A DNA stretch of 64,000 nucleotides. It comes from a bacterium. GTDB taxonomy: Bacteria > Myxococcota_A > Polyangia > Nannocystales > Nannocystaceae. Shown piece by piece: positions 41,032 to 49,226 of the stretch (its first letter is position 1; each line of letters begins with the position of its first letter). The stretch covers positions 124,001 to 188,000 of the forward strand of contig JANSYI010000005.1 in the NCBI GenBank assembly GCA_024742475.1, written 5' to 3'. The position numbers and the translations under genes were made by a program. Below the pieces are notes generated by a model. It had not been told where the DNA came from. It saw only the letters and a list, made by a program, of their open reading frames with translations, and did no database searches.

Positions 41032-43302
41032 CTAGAACGCCGTGCCCTCGACCAGCGCGTCGATGTCGTACGGGCTCTTCGCCCCGCCGAGGTAGCGGTG
41101 GAACCAGTCCAGGTGCGCCGCGTAGTACAGCGGCATCGACCGGACGTGACTGGGCCAGTGCCCGTCGTTGGGGAACACGACCAAGCGAGAGGGCACGTCC
41201 TGGCGGCGGAGCGCGGTGAAGAGCTGCAGGCTCTGCGTGTAGGGCACCCGGTAGTCGAGCTCACCGGTGACGATGAGGGTGGGCGTCTTGAAGTTCTTCG
41301 CGTAGGTCGACGGCGAGAACTTCGCGTAGCCCTTGGGGTTGTCCCACGACGGGCCGCCGAGGTCCTTCTCGGGGAACCACAGCTCCTCGGTCGCTCCGTA
41401 GAACGAGTCGAGCTCGTAGATTCCCATCATCGAGGCAATCGCCTTGAAGCGATCGGTGTGCCCGAGCAGCCAATTCATCATGTAGCCGCCGTAGCTCCAG
41501 CCCATCGCGCCCATTCGCTTGGGGTCGACGTAGGGCTGCTTCTCGAGATAGTCCGCCACCGCCATCACGTCTTCGTAGACCTTGCCGCCCCAGTCTCCCG
41601 AGATCGCCGCGGTGACGTCTTGGCCGTAGCCGGTGGACCCCGTGGGGTTGGGGAAGGCAACGACGTAGCCCGCGCCCGGGTATACCTGCCAGTCGCCTCG
41701 CAGCGAATCCTGCCACTGGGACTGGGGCCCACCGTGCACGTTGAGGATCAGCGGGTAGCGCTTGCCCTTGCGGTAGCCGTGCGGCTTGACCACGAACATG
41801 TGCACCTTGCGGCCGTTCTTGCTCTCGACCCAGACCTCCTCGGCGGGGCGAACATCATACGTCTCTACGACCGCGTCGTTGAATCCGGTGAGCCGGCGCG
41901 CGGCGTCACCGTCTTCATCGGCCGTGAAGAGCTCGACCGGCTTGCCGATGCTCGTAAACGTGAACGCAAGGCCGCCGTCCGGCGCGACATCCCAACCGCG
42001 CGTGGACGGCAACGCCAGCTTGCTGATCGCGCCGCCATCGACCCCCACGCGAAACAGCGGGACCCGGCCCTCCTGGGCAGCCTGGAAGACGAGCGTCTTG
42101 CCCTCGTCGGCCCACTGGGCGTGAGTGACCCAGTTGTCGAACGACTCGGTCAGCACGGAGACGTCGCCGCTCTTGCGGTCGTAGAGCGCGAGCCGGAATC
42201 GGTCCGCTTCGTAGCCCGGCTCGTTCTGCCTACGAAACGCGATGTAGCGGCCGTCGGGAGAGTAGACCGGATCGCCGTCGTAGGCCTCGTTGGCGTCGGT
42301 GAGGTTGACCGCGGCGCCTCCTCTTGCCGGGACGACGTAGAGGTCCTTGTTGGTGGTCCAGCTGCGAGCCGACGGCACGTCGCGATTGCTCACCACGCAG
42401 ACCTCGGCGCTGTCGGGCGCCCACGCGAAGCTTCCGCCGAACGCCGGGCTATGAAAGTCGCCCGGCGTCAGGTCGCGGATCTTCTCGGACGCGAGCTCGA
42501 GCACCAGGACATGCGAGCGTCGACCGTCGTCGTACGAGGTCCAGTGTCGGTAGAGGAGGTCGTCGGCGACGTGGGCCTGAATCGGGTTGTCGGCGCGCGC
42601 CTCGATGGCTTTGGCGTTGGCTTCGTCGTCGGCTCCGTGCTCGGGAAACACGCTCGAGGTGAAGGCGACCATGGTGCCGTCGGGCGAGACCTTGGGCCCG
42701 CTGACTCCGGTGGAGATGTCGGTGAGCTGCTCCGGCTCACCGCCCTCGATCGACATTCGCCAAAGCTGCGAGCCGTTCTTGCGGCTCGACATGAAGACGA
42801 ACGCCTTGCCATCGGGCAGCCACGACGGGGCGGTGTCGGTCGCGGAGTCCCGGGTCAACCGACGCTCGTTCGACCCGTCGCGGTCGACGATGTGGATGTC
42901 CGTATTCGACTTGCCCTTCGCCAAGTCGTGGCGCGTGACCGTGAAGAGGATCTTCGATCCGTCGGGCGAGAACACCGGCGCGCCCATCCCCACGAGCTGA
43001 TAGAGCGCTTCGATCGAGAACGGCTTGCGCTTGGCGTCGTCCCGGGCCGCGGGGTCGCGGTCGTCGGTGAACACCCAGCCGCCGCTGTTTCGAGGATCCT
43101 TCGAGGGCTCGTAGCTCGAAGCGAGGACCCGTGCGTCGCGATCGGACGGCGCGGCGGTCGACACGGAACCCGCGACCTGCTCGGGCGAGCCTTCTCCGAT
43201 GGGTTGGTCGGTCGGTGGCGGCGGCTCGCGGGGGGGCTCGAGCGTGGGCGTGGGCCGACAGGCGCTCAGGAGAATCGCAGAGAGAAGCGCAGCACGTCGC
43301 AT
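41032..43302 (-). CDS. S9-family prolyl oligopeptidase-like peptidase, lipoprotein
   Basis: 756 residues. It begins MRRAALLSAILLSAC (lipobox) and a Pro/Ser linker, then a WD40-like beta-propeller of TolB-type repeats (APVFSPDGSKILF, GPKVSPDGTMVAF, DPVYSPDGRYIAF). The C-terminal alpha/beta hydrolase has the nucleophile in GWSYGGYMM, Asp in GELDYRVP and His in FPNDGHWPS, the acylaminoacyl-peptidase/DPP4 arrangement. It cleaves short peptides and here would act at the cell envelope. TACGGT eight bases before the ATG hints at a leaderless start. Confidence 0.92.
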   Translation of the reverse strand: MRRAALLSAILLSACRPTPTLEPPREPPPPTDQPIGEGSPEQVAGSVSTAAPSDRDARVLASSYEPSKDPRNSGGWVFTDDRDPAARDDAKRKPFSIEALYQLVGMGAPVFSPDGSKILFTVTRHDLAKGKSNTDIHIVDRDGSNERRLTRDSATDTAPSWLPDGKAFVFMSSRKNGSQLWRMSIEGGEPEQLTDISTGVSGPKVSPDGTMVAFTSSVFPEHGADDEANAKAIEARADNPIQAHVADDLLYRHWTSYDDGRRSHVLVLELASEKIRDLTPGDFHSPAFGGSFAWAPDSAEVCVVSNRDVPSARSWTTNKDLYVVPARGGAAVNLTDANEAYDGDPVYSPDGRYIAFRRQNEPGYEADRFRLALYDRKSGDVSVLTESFDNWVTHAQWADEGKTLVFQAAQEGRVPLFRVGVDGGAISKLALPSTRGWDVAPDGGLAFTFTSIGKPVELFTADEDGDAARRLTGFNDAVVETYDVRPAEEVWVESKNGRKVHMFVVKPHGYRKGKRYPLILNVHGGPQSQWQDSLRGDWQVYPGAGYVVAFPNPTGSTGYGQDVTAAISGDWGGKVYEDVMAVADYLEKQPYVDPKRMGAMGWSYGGYMMNWLLGHTDRFKAIASMMGIYELDSFYGATEELWFPEKDLGGPSWDNPKGYAKFSPSTYAKNFKTPTLIVTGELDYRVPYTQSLQLFTALRRQDVPSRLVVFPNDGHWPSHVRSMPLYYAAHLDWFHRYLGGAKSPYDIDALVEGTAF

Positions 43303-43316
43303 TGGAGCGGACCGTA

Positions 43317-45338
43317 TCAGGGCTCGTCAGCGGCGACGAGCGACGAGCCGATCAGCCCTTCGAGTTCGCCTTCGGTGATGAGCTTCACGCCGTATTTCCG
43401 CGCCTTGACGGCTTTGGAGCTCGTCGAGTCGGGATCGGCGAGCACGAGATACGTCAGTTCCTTGCCGACCTTGTCGACCAGCTCGTAGCCCGCGTCCTCG
43501 AGCGGTTGTTTGTAGTCGTTCTTCTTCTTGCCGCTGGGCAGCTTTCCGGTGATCGCCACCGTGCCCTTCGAGCTCGCCGCCTTGGCCTCGGCCTCGGCGA
43601 GCGCCTGCGCCGAAGACCCCGGCTTGACGACCACTCCATTGGCGAGCAAGGCATCGATGACGTCGGACGACGCGTCGATGCGTCGCTGCAGCGACTCTCC
43701 GAGGGTCGGAACGCCCGCTCGCGCGGCAAACTCGAGATCGCGCAGCTTGCCGCTTCTCCAGTCCGCGAGCTGGTCGAGCTCTCCGGGCGCCGCTTGCATC
43801 ACCAGCTCGACCCTGCGCTTTCCCAGCCCCTCGACGCCCAATGATCCCACGAAGTCTTCGAGTTCGAGCGTTCGCGCCTTTTCGATCTCGTCGAGAATCG
43901 TGGTCGCGCGCTTCTTGCCGAGCTTGATGCCTCGGTCCACGTTGATGACGAGGTTGGCCAGCGCGTCCTCGTCGTCGCGCAGCGTGTAGAGCCCCGAGGG
44001 GTCCTGTACGCCGAGCTGATCGACCATCGCTTCACGCACCGAGTCACCGATGCCTTGAATGTCGAGGCTCTTGATCCACCGCTTGATCTTGCCCACGGTC
44101 TTCTTGGGGCACTCGGGGTTGAGGCAGACCGTGGCGACGCCCTCCTCGCCGCTCGTGTTCGTGCGGCGGCCGACGTCGCCACCGCAAAACGGGCATTCGG
44201 TGGGCTCTGGGATGCACTCGCGCGTGGGCGGCCGGTCTCGAACCTCGATGACCTTGGGGATGATGTCGTTGGCCTTGATGACGTAGATCGTGTCTCCGAC
44301 GGCGACGTCGAGGCGCTCGATCTCCTCCCAGTTGTTGAGCAGCGCGTTCTGAACGGTCGTCCCGCCGATCTCCACCGGCTCGAACTGCGCGGTGGGGACG
44401 AGAACGCCCGTGTGCCCGCCCGAGATGGCGTAGGAGAGAAGCACCGTCTGCGCCCCCTCGGAGGCGAACTTCCAGGCGGTCTGCCCCTTGGGTCTGCCCG
44501 AGGTGACCCCGTGGCTCGCCTGCACCGCGAGGTCGTCGAGTTTCATCACGGCGCCATCGATCCAAAACGGGAGCTCCGCCCGCGTACGCACCACCTCGTC
44601 GTAGTAGTCGAAGCACGCCTGCAGGTTCTCGCAGTGGGCGTAGGGCATGAGCTGGAACCCGAGCTGCTCGAGGTGCTTGCTCTTGTCCGTCTCGGTCTCG
44701 AAGGTTCGCTCGTCGTCATGGACATCGAACGCAAACACCGACAGCAGGTGCGAGTCCTTGCCGTTCTTGCGCCCCATGATGCCGTTGCCGAGGTTGCGAG
44801 GGTTCTTCGACCTTTGAGGGTCGACCTTGCCCCAATCGTCCAAGGTGAGAATGACTTCGAGCCGCACGGCACCCGAGAAGGGCGAGCCGTCTTCGCGCTC
44901 GACCCGCGGAGGCAACCCCTTGAACTTGATCGCGTTGGCCGTGATGTCCTCGCCCACGCTGCCATCGCCCCGCGAGATGACCTGCTCGAGCTTGCCGCCC
45001 ACGTAGTACGCGGCCGCGCTCGCGCCATCGCCCTTGAGCGATGCATGCACGGCACCCCCGCCGCGCTTGTCGTACCACTCGGCAAACTCCTCGTGCGTGT
45101 TGACCTTGGCTTGGCTCCCCATCGGGATCCGGTGCTTCGCCTTGGTCAGGATGCCCTCGGGCGACACCGGCGCACCGACCGAGTTGAGGATCTCGTCTTC
45201 CGGGTCGAGCGCGCGCAGCTCCTCCTCGAGCGCGTCATACTCGACGTCGGTCATGATCGGTTGATCGCCGAAGTAGTAGGCCTGTTTGGCCTTGAGCACC
45301 TGGTTGCGCAGGAACCGAAGCCGCGACGCGTCGTCCAT
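43317..45338 (-). CDS. NAD-dependent DNA ligase, divergent LigA type
   Basis: 673 residues from the ATG at 45338; an ATG at 45395 would add 19. It has the LigA Ia-like start (AYYFGDQPIMTDVEYDALEEEL), an adenylation motif LKGDG in place of the usual [E/P]KIDG, RGDGSVGED, IDGAVMKLDD, an OB fold with GDTIYVIKANDIIPKV, and a C4 zinc finger (CPFCGG...CLNPECPKK). Helix-hairpin-helices and a C-terminal BRCT domain (GTVAITGKLPSGKKKNDY) complete the chain. Other motifs deviate: RLEV instead of RGEV, and NPRNLGNGIMGRKNG instead of the NPRNxAAGSLRQ type. The nucleotidyl Lys is kept, so it is probably active. This may be an accessory ligase beside a housekeeping LigA elsewhere. Confidence 0.88.
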   Translation of the reverse strand: MDDASRLRFLRNQVLKAKQAYYFGDQPIMTDVEYDALEEELRALDPEDEILNSVGAPVSPEGILTKAKHRIPMGSQAKVNTHEEFAEWYDKRGGGAVHASLKGDGASAAAYYVGGKLEQVISRGDGSVGEDITANAIKFKGLPPRVEREDGSPFSGAVRLEVILTLDDWGKVDPQRSKNPRNLGNGIMGRKNGKDSHLLSVFAFDVHDDERTFETETDKSKHLEQLGFQLMPYAHCENLQACFDYYDEVVRTRAELPFWIDGAVMKLDDLAVQASHGVTSGRPKGQTAWKFASEGAQTVLLSYAISGGHTGVLVPTAQFEPVEIGGTTVQNALLNNWEEIERLDVAVGDTIYVIKANDIIPKVIEVRDRPPTRECIPEPTECPFCGGDVGRRTNTSGEEGVATVCLNPECPKKTVGKIKRWIKSLDIQGIGDSVREAMVDQLGVQDPSGLYTLRDDEDALANLVINVDRGIKLGKKRATTILDEIEKARTLELEDFVGSLGVEGLGKRRVELVMQAAPGELDQLADWRSGKLRDLEFAARAGVPTLGESLQRRIDASSDVIDALLANGVVVKPGSSAQALAEAEAKAASSKGTVAITGKLPSGKKKNDYKQPLEDAGYELVDKVGKELTYLVLADPDSTSSKAVKARKYGVKLITEGELEGLIGSSLVAADEP

Positions 45339-45429
45339 TCGGGGCCGATTCTGCACCGAGTCTCGCACCGCGAACCACCCTTTCTGGAGCGCCATGGCAC
45401 GCAGCCTCACGGCAGGTATGCTCTGCACC

Positions 45430-46098
45430 ATGACTTCCTTGAAAACCCTGCTTCTTTCGAGCCTTGCACTCGGCGCGGTCGCGATCGCGCCACTGACCGC
45501 CCACGCCATCGAAGTCGAGTGCACGGGCAGAGACGGCAGCACCTGCATCGTCAGCAACGACCCCTTCGACTCGGTCGAGTGCGACTGTGCCGAAGGCCTG
45601 GGTTCGGGCAGCTCCGGCGCCAACGCGTGGGACGGATTCGACGAAGAGATGCTGACCGAGGTCTGCGAGGCGCAGCTCACGACATGCGAGTCCGGCGAGA
45701 CGGACGCTGGCCCGACCACGACGAGCGCGGGCACCATCGGCACCGACTCGGCAACGACGGGCGATGGAGACACCGACTCGGGAACGACCGGCGGCGAAGG
45801 CTCGACCGGCGCGGCATCCACGGACCCGACCGGTGAGAGCGACTCAGCCAGCGGCGGAGGGCCGAGCACCGACCCCGCGGAGACCACGGGTAGCTCGGCC
45901 TCGGGCGGCAACGACACCAGCCCCTCGGGCAGCTCGAGCACCACCACCACCACCACGACCGGAGGCGAGAGCTCGGGCAGTAGCGGTGCCGACAGCGACA
46001 ACGAAGACCCCTCGGGGTGCAGCGTCGGCGGCACGCAGACGGGCGGCACCCTGTTCGCGGTGTTCGGACTGCTGCTCGGTCTGCGCCGCCGCCCGTAG
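45430..46098 (+). CDS. Secreted protein with MYXO-CTERM-like sorting tail
   Basis: 222 residues from the ATG at 45430. A signal peptide ends near LTAHA-I. A small Cys-containing domain (about 25-85; VECTGRDGSTC, VECDCAEGLG, CEAQLTTC) is followed by a 100-residue Ser/Thr/Gly/Asp linker. The C-terminus has a Cys, a hydrophobic helix and terminal Arg (GCSVGGTQTGG, FAVFGLLLGLRRRP), the tripartite pattern of MYXO-CTERM sorting signals for surface display. TATGCT lies seven bases before the start. The three Cys pairs suggest a disulfide knot; function not recognised. Confidence 0.75.
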   Translation: MTSLKTLLLSSLALGAVAIAPLTAHAIEVECTGRDGSTCIVSNDPFDSVECDCAEGLGSGSSGANAWDGFDEEMLTEVCEAQLTTCESGETDAGPTTTSAGTIGTDSATTGDGDTDSGTTGGEGSTGAASTDPTGESDSASGGGPSTDPAETTGSSASGGNDTSPSGSSSTTTTTTTGGESSGSSGADSDNEDPSGCSVGGTQTGGTLFAVFGLLLGLRRRP

Positions 46099-46124
46099 CA
46101 GCCTGCTATGGTGCGGGGCCTCGC

Positions 46125-47402
46125 GTGATCAAGTATCTCGGCTCCAAACGCACGCTGCTGCCCACGCTCGTGGGCTTGCTCGGCGAGTTCCCCGAGCTGA
46201 GCAGCGTGAGTGACGTCTTCTCGGGGACGTCGCGGGTGGGCCACGCCTTCAAGGGTGCCCGCTGGCGCGTCGAGGCCAACGATCACAACGCCTACGCCCA
46301 CACGCTGGCCACCTGCTACGTGCAGGCCGACCGCGAGCGATGGGCCGACGAGGCCCGAGCGCTCGTGGACGAGTTCAACGCGCTGCCCGGGAGCCCCGGC
46401 TACTTCACCGAGACGTTCTGCGAGCGCTCTCGGTTCTTTCAGCCCCACAACGGGGCCCGCGTCGACGCCATCCGCGAGGCGATCGCCGCCAAGGACCTGC
46501 CGCCCGAGCTCGAGGCCGTCCTCTTGGTGTCGCTCATGGAAGCGGCCGACCGCGTCGACTCGACCTGCGGGCTGCAGATGGCGTACGTCAAGAAGTGGGC
46601 CGCCCGCGCGTACAAGGACCTCGAGCTGCGGGTGCCGATGATGCACCCTGCAGTCCCCCACGGGCCCTGTCGCGCGCACCGACTCGACGCCATCGAGTTT
46701 GCCACGCAGGTCCAGACGCACGTCGCCTACGTGGACCCGCCGTACAACCAGCACAGCTATCTGTCGAACTACCACATCTGGGAGAGCCTGGTCCTTTGGG
46801 ACAAGCCCGAGGTCTACGGCGTGGCCTGCAAGCGCGTCGACTGTCGAGAGCGCAAGAGCGACTTCAACTCCAAGCGCCGCCACGACGACGCGTTCAAGGC
46901 CGTCATTCGTCGTCTGCGCGCTCCGCTGGTCGTCGTGTCGTTCAACAACGAGGGCTACCAGAGCCGCGAACAGATGGAGGCCACCCTCTCCGAACATGGC
47001 GCGCTGTTCGTCATCGCCAAGGACTTCAAGCGCTACGTGGGCGCTCAGATCGGGATCTACAACCCCAGCGGCAACAAGGTGGGCGACATCAGCCACCTCC
47101 GCAACGAGGAGTACCTCTACCTCCTCGCCAAGCCGTGCATCACCGACCTGGTCCCGGGCGCGATCGAACGCCTCGAGCGCTTCGCCGCCCGCGTCGACGA
47201 CCCCCACGCCCCGACGGGCGACGACCGAGTCTCACGCGTCGAGGCTGCGCTGCAAGACGGTGGAGCACGCACCCTCGCCGAGCTCCGCAGCGAGACCGGT
47301 CTGAGCGACTACCAGGCCCGCATGGCCGTCGAGAGCCTCCTGGGCCGGGGCCGCGTCCAGAGCCTGCCCGGCCGGAGCAAGCGGTACCAGCTGGTCGGCT
47401 GA
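46125..47402 (+). CDS. D12-class adenine-specific DNA methyltransferase with winged-helix tail
   Basis: 425 residues from the GTG at 46125 (VIKYLGSKRTLLPTL, the typical D12 start). Motif I is DVFSGTSRVGHAF and motif IV is YVDPPYNQHSYLSNYH, and the target-recognition region carries LVLWDKPEVYGVA. The C-terminal 75 residues (VEAALQDGGARTLAELRSETGLSDYQARMAVESLL) form a winged-helix DNA-binding domain. It should N6-methylate adenine. No restriction endonuclease gene is beside it, so it looks like an orphan (regulatory or protective) methyltransferase, or one half of a split system. Confidence 0.88.
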   Translation: MIKYLGSKRTLLPTLVGLLGEFPELSSVSDVFSGTSRVGHAFKGARWRVEANDHNAYAHTLATCYVQADRERWADEARALVDEFNALPGSPGYFTETFCERSRFFQPHNGARVDAIREAIAAKDLPPELEAVLLVSLMEAADRVDSTCGLQMAYVKKWAARAYKDLELRVPMMHPAVPHGPCRAHRLDAIEFATQVQTHVAYVDPPYNQHSYLSNYHIWESLVLWDKPEVYGVACKRVDCRERKSDFNSKRRHDDAFKAVIRRLRAPLVVVSFNNEGYQSREQMEATLSEHGALFVIAKDFKRYVGAQIGIYNPSGNKVGDISHLRNEEYLYLLAKPCITDLVPGAIERLERFAARVDDPHAPTGDDRVSRVEAALQDGGARTLAELRSETGLSDYQARMAVESLLGRGRVQSLPGRSKRYQLVG

Positions 47403-47478
47403 GCTCCGTGAAATCACCTCGCTCTTTCCTCGCTCGTCGCTGCCCCGTATCCCAAGTGCAGGAGTTCTCCGACGGCAC

Positions 47479-47898
47479 ATGGCGTATCTGACCTACACAT
47501 CTCTCAACTCTCAGGTCGGGGAGCAGCGCTATTGCGTCGCCCGTGACATCGAGTTCACCACCCTCACCTCCTGCGTCGTCGTGGTCGCGGAGAGTGCCTC
47601 CTACTTCAACCAGGTCATCGGAGCCCACCTCGTGCTCGTCGGCACCGATGGGGCCTTCGACCAAGCCGCCGCCGATGAGGTCATCGACGTCTTCCGCAAC
47701 GCGACCGGCCGCACCTACGTCCTGGGCAACATCGACTTCTGGGACGGCCAGGAAGGCGGCATCGGGGCCGCCTTCAACCACATGGTCCAGAACCTCCCCG
47801 ACGCCCGTGTCGTCAACACCGGCGGCGCCGAGATCACCGCATCGATCGAGGGCGGCTCGATCGCCTACCGCGCCAACGGCGTCCGCGGCCACGCGTAG
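47479..47898 (+). CDS. Small alpha/beta protein, possibly CheD-like
   Basis: 139 residues. A central pattern, TLTSCVVVVAESASYFNQVIGAHLVLV, recalls the CheD glutamine deamidase signature (GSCV ... HxxLP) with a candidate Cys (about 32) and His (about 49). A Gly-rich end follows (VVNTGGAEITASIEGGSIAY). No chemotaxis genes are in the window and the rest of the CheD consensus is not evident, so this is a weak structural guess. It stands alone between the methyltransferase and a zinc-finger protein. Confidence 0.55.
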   Translation: MAYLTYTSLNSQVGEQRYCVARDIEFTTLTSCVVVVAESASYFNQVIGAHLVLVGTDGAFDQAAADEVIDVFRNATGRTYVLGNIDFWDGQEGGIGAAFNHMVQNLPDARVVNTGGAEITASIEGGSIAYRANGVRGHA

Positions 47899-47971
47899 GG
47901 ACGCGAAGAGGAAACCGGACTGCGGCGTAAAGGCCCGGGGACCCGCAACTCGAGCGGGTATCGTGGTGACG

Positions 47972-48439
47972 ATGCAGAGCGAACCGACGACCAACGAGCT
48001 CCTCGATCTCCTGCGTCAGGCCCAAGCGCTGCTCACGAGTGAGTCCGTAGAGGCTCGGCAGTGGCACTATCGGGCCAGCCGCCTTTTGAAGCCACCGCAG
48101 GATCCGCCACCGGTCGACGACTCGTGCACATGCCCTCGCTGCGGCTCGGCCTCCCTTTGGTACCAGGAGTACGTGCCATCGATCCGCGAGCTCATCGACA
48201 TCCGCGATGGGGTCGTGTGGATCGACGAGGATGAAGAGCAGTGCTGGGAGACCTCATTCGGCGGCTGCCTCAGCTGCAGCACCTGCTCGGCCGAGTTCCC
48301 GCTACCCAAGGGACACGAGTTCGAGTGGACCTCTGCGGACTACTTCCGCCGATACGGACACCAGGCGCTCGCCGCCGCTCGGGCGCGAGGCAGGCGGGCG
48401 CCTGCGTCAGCGGGTGAACATCGGCAGCCGACGGACTGA
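47972..48439 (+). CDS. Hypothetical protein with two CxxC knuckles
   Basis: 155 residues from the ATG at 47972; GTG codons at 47963 and 47966 are alternatives. A helical N-terminus (NELLDLLRQAQALL, EARQWHYRASRLL) precedes CTCPRCGSASLWYQ and CLSCSTCSAEFPL, two CxxC knuckles that probably bind one zinc. An acidic stretch (VVWIDEDEEQCWE) lies between them. The 3' end borders a degraded region. No family was recognised. Confidence 0.6.
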   Translation: MQSEPTTNELLDLLRQAQALLTSESVEARQWHYRASRLLKPPQDPPPVDDSCTCPRCGSASLWYQEYVPSIRELIDIRDGVVWIDEDEEQCWETSFGGCLSCSTCSAEFPLPKGHEFEWTSADYFRRYGHQALAAARARGRRAPASAGEHRQPTD

Positions 48440-48516
48440 GGGTGAGCGCGGCGAAGGCATTCGCCTGCGGCGCGAAGCCAAGACTGCCGTGGCGCCGAGG
48501 CCGAGCACCCCGCTGG
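48440..48516 (-). pseudogene. Relic of the subtilase membrane tail (fragment B)
   Basis: On the minus strand this piece reads GVLGLGATAV and, after a frame change, GFAPQANAFAALT. These match GLLGLGAAAAV and GFAPLAYAFAGLT in the C-terminal membrane region of the intact subtilase at 52037-53899. The fragment has no start and crosses frames, so it is debris of a paralogous copy. Confidence 0.5.
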
Positions 48517-48592
48517 TCCCGTCAGGGAGTCCGAGATCGGAATCCGATCCGCGCCCGCGTCGGCCGAGCTGCTCGACGCTACCGCCTCAGCT

Positions 48593-48994
48593 TCAAGGAT
48601 TGGGTCGACTGCTACGGCATGGTTGACCGACACCCCGATCACCCTGATCACTGAGTGGAGCCCAAGCGTAAGCCCGGACACGACTCCCGTGAGGGCTGTC
48701 CGCGATAGCGGCCACTCGAAGCGAGGCTGACCGATCTTGCCCAGGCTTTCCAGGGTGACTCCACTCGGTGCTCCGGACCGGAAGTGGTTCATCGTGCCCC
48801 TTGCGGGATAGCCACTGCTGGAACGTCTCTGTTTCTCCATCCTCACGCCTGCGCTGCTTGAGTTTCGAGTCCCATTCAGTCTCCCGCCAGTACGCAGAAT
48901 GCAGCTCGTTTCGGCGCGACTCCCGAGCGATTTGTTGAGCCTCCAGACTGGTAATCTTGGTTAGTATCTCATAGAGGTACGCATCCACGCTCAT
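48593..48994 (-). CDS. Possible degraded hypothetical gene
   Basis: A 133-codon frame from the ATG at 48994 begins MSVDAYLYEILTKIT and continues with a helical, charged segment (RESRRNELHSAYWRETEW, FQQWLSRKG). After about residue 75 the sequence loses coding character. Another minus-strand frame then looks more protein-like (LSRTALTGVVSGLTLGLHS), so a frameshift may lie near 48770. The region is clearly less GC-rich than the rest of the window. It may be the remains of a gene rather than a functional one. Confidence 0.3.
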   Translation of the reverse strand: MSVDAYLYEILTKITSLEAQQIARESRRNELHSAYWRETEWDSKLKQRRREDGETETFQQWLSRKGHDEPLPVRSTEWSHPGKPGQDRSASLRVAAIADSPHGSRVRAYAWAPLSDQGDRGVGQPCRSSRPNP

Positions 48995-49028
48995 TCCCGC
49001 CTGTTCGTTTGCGATGAGCTGTGCCCAC

Positions 49029-49190
49029 AGTTGGCGCGAAGCGAAAGACTCCGGAGGCCGTCGCGCCGTGGCCGAGGACGCCGCGTCCCTCGTTGCAACT
49101 TGCAACCGCGAACGGTCGCGAGACCGACAGATCGACGCCGCCCAGACCGAGGAGAAACGCCAAGCGGGCGGGGTCGGGCGTGTAGTCGGT
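49029..49190 (-). pseudogene. Relic of the subtilase membrane tail (fragment A)
   Basis: In one minus-strand frame this reads TDYTPDPARLAFLLGLGGVDL ... GVLGHGATASGVFRFAPT. The matching part of the intact subtilase is TDYAPERGGLAFLFGLLAL ... GLLGLGAAAAVASGAFGFAP. The catalytic domain is not present upstream. It is a decayed partial copy of the gene about 3 kb away. Confidence 0.55.
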
Positions 49191-49226
49191 ACGTGACCGC
49201 GCCTTGCGCCGTCGGCGGCAAAGATC

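Noticed and set aside
40954..43488. 844-codon plus-strand frame opposite the S9 peptidase
   Set aside because: The minus strand has lipobox, propeller repeats and the Ser/Asp/His triad; this frame is its shadow.
43317..47207. Open minus-strand frame of 1296 codons
   Set aside because: Only the last 673 codons are the DNA ligase. The upstream part runs antisense through the MYXO-CTERM and methyltransferase genes and shows no protein motifs; it is an artefact of high GC.
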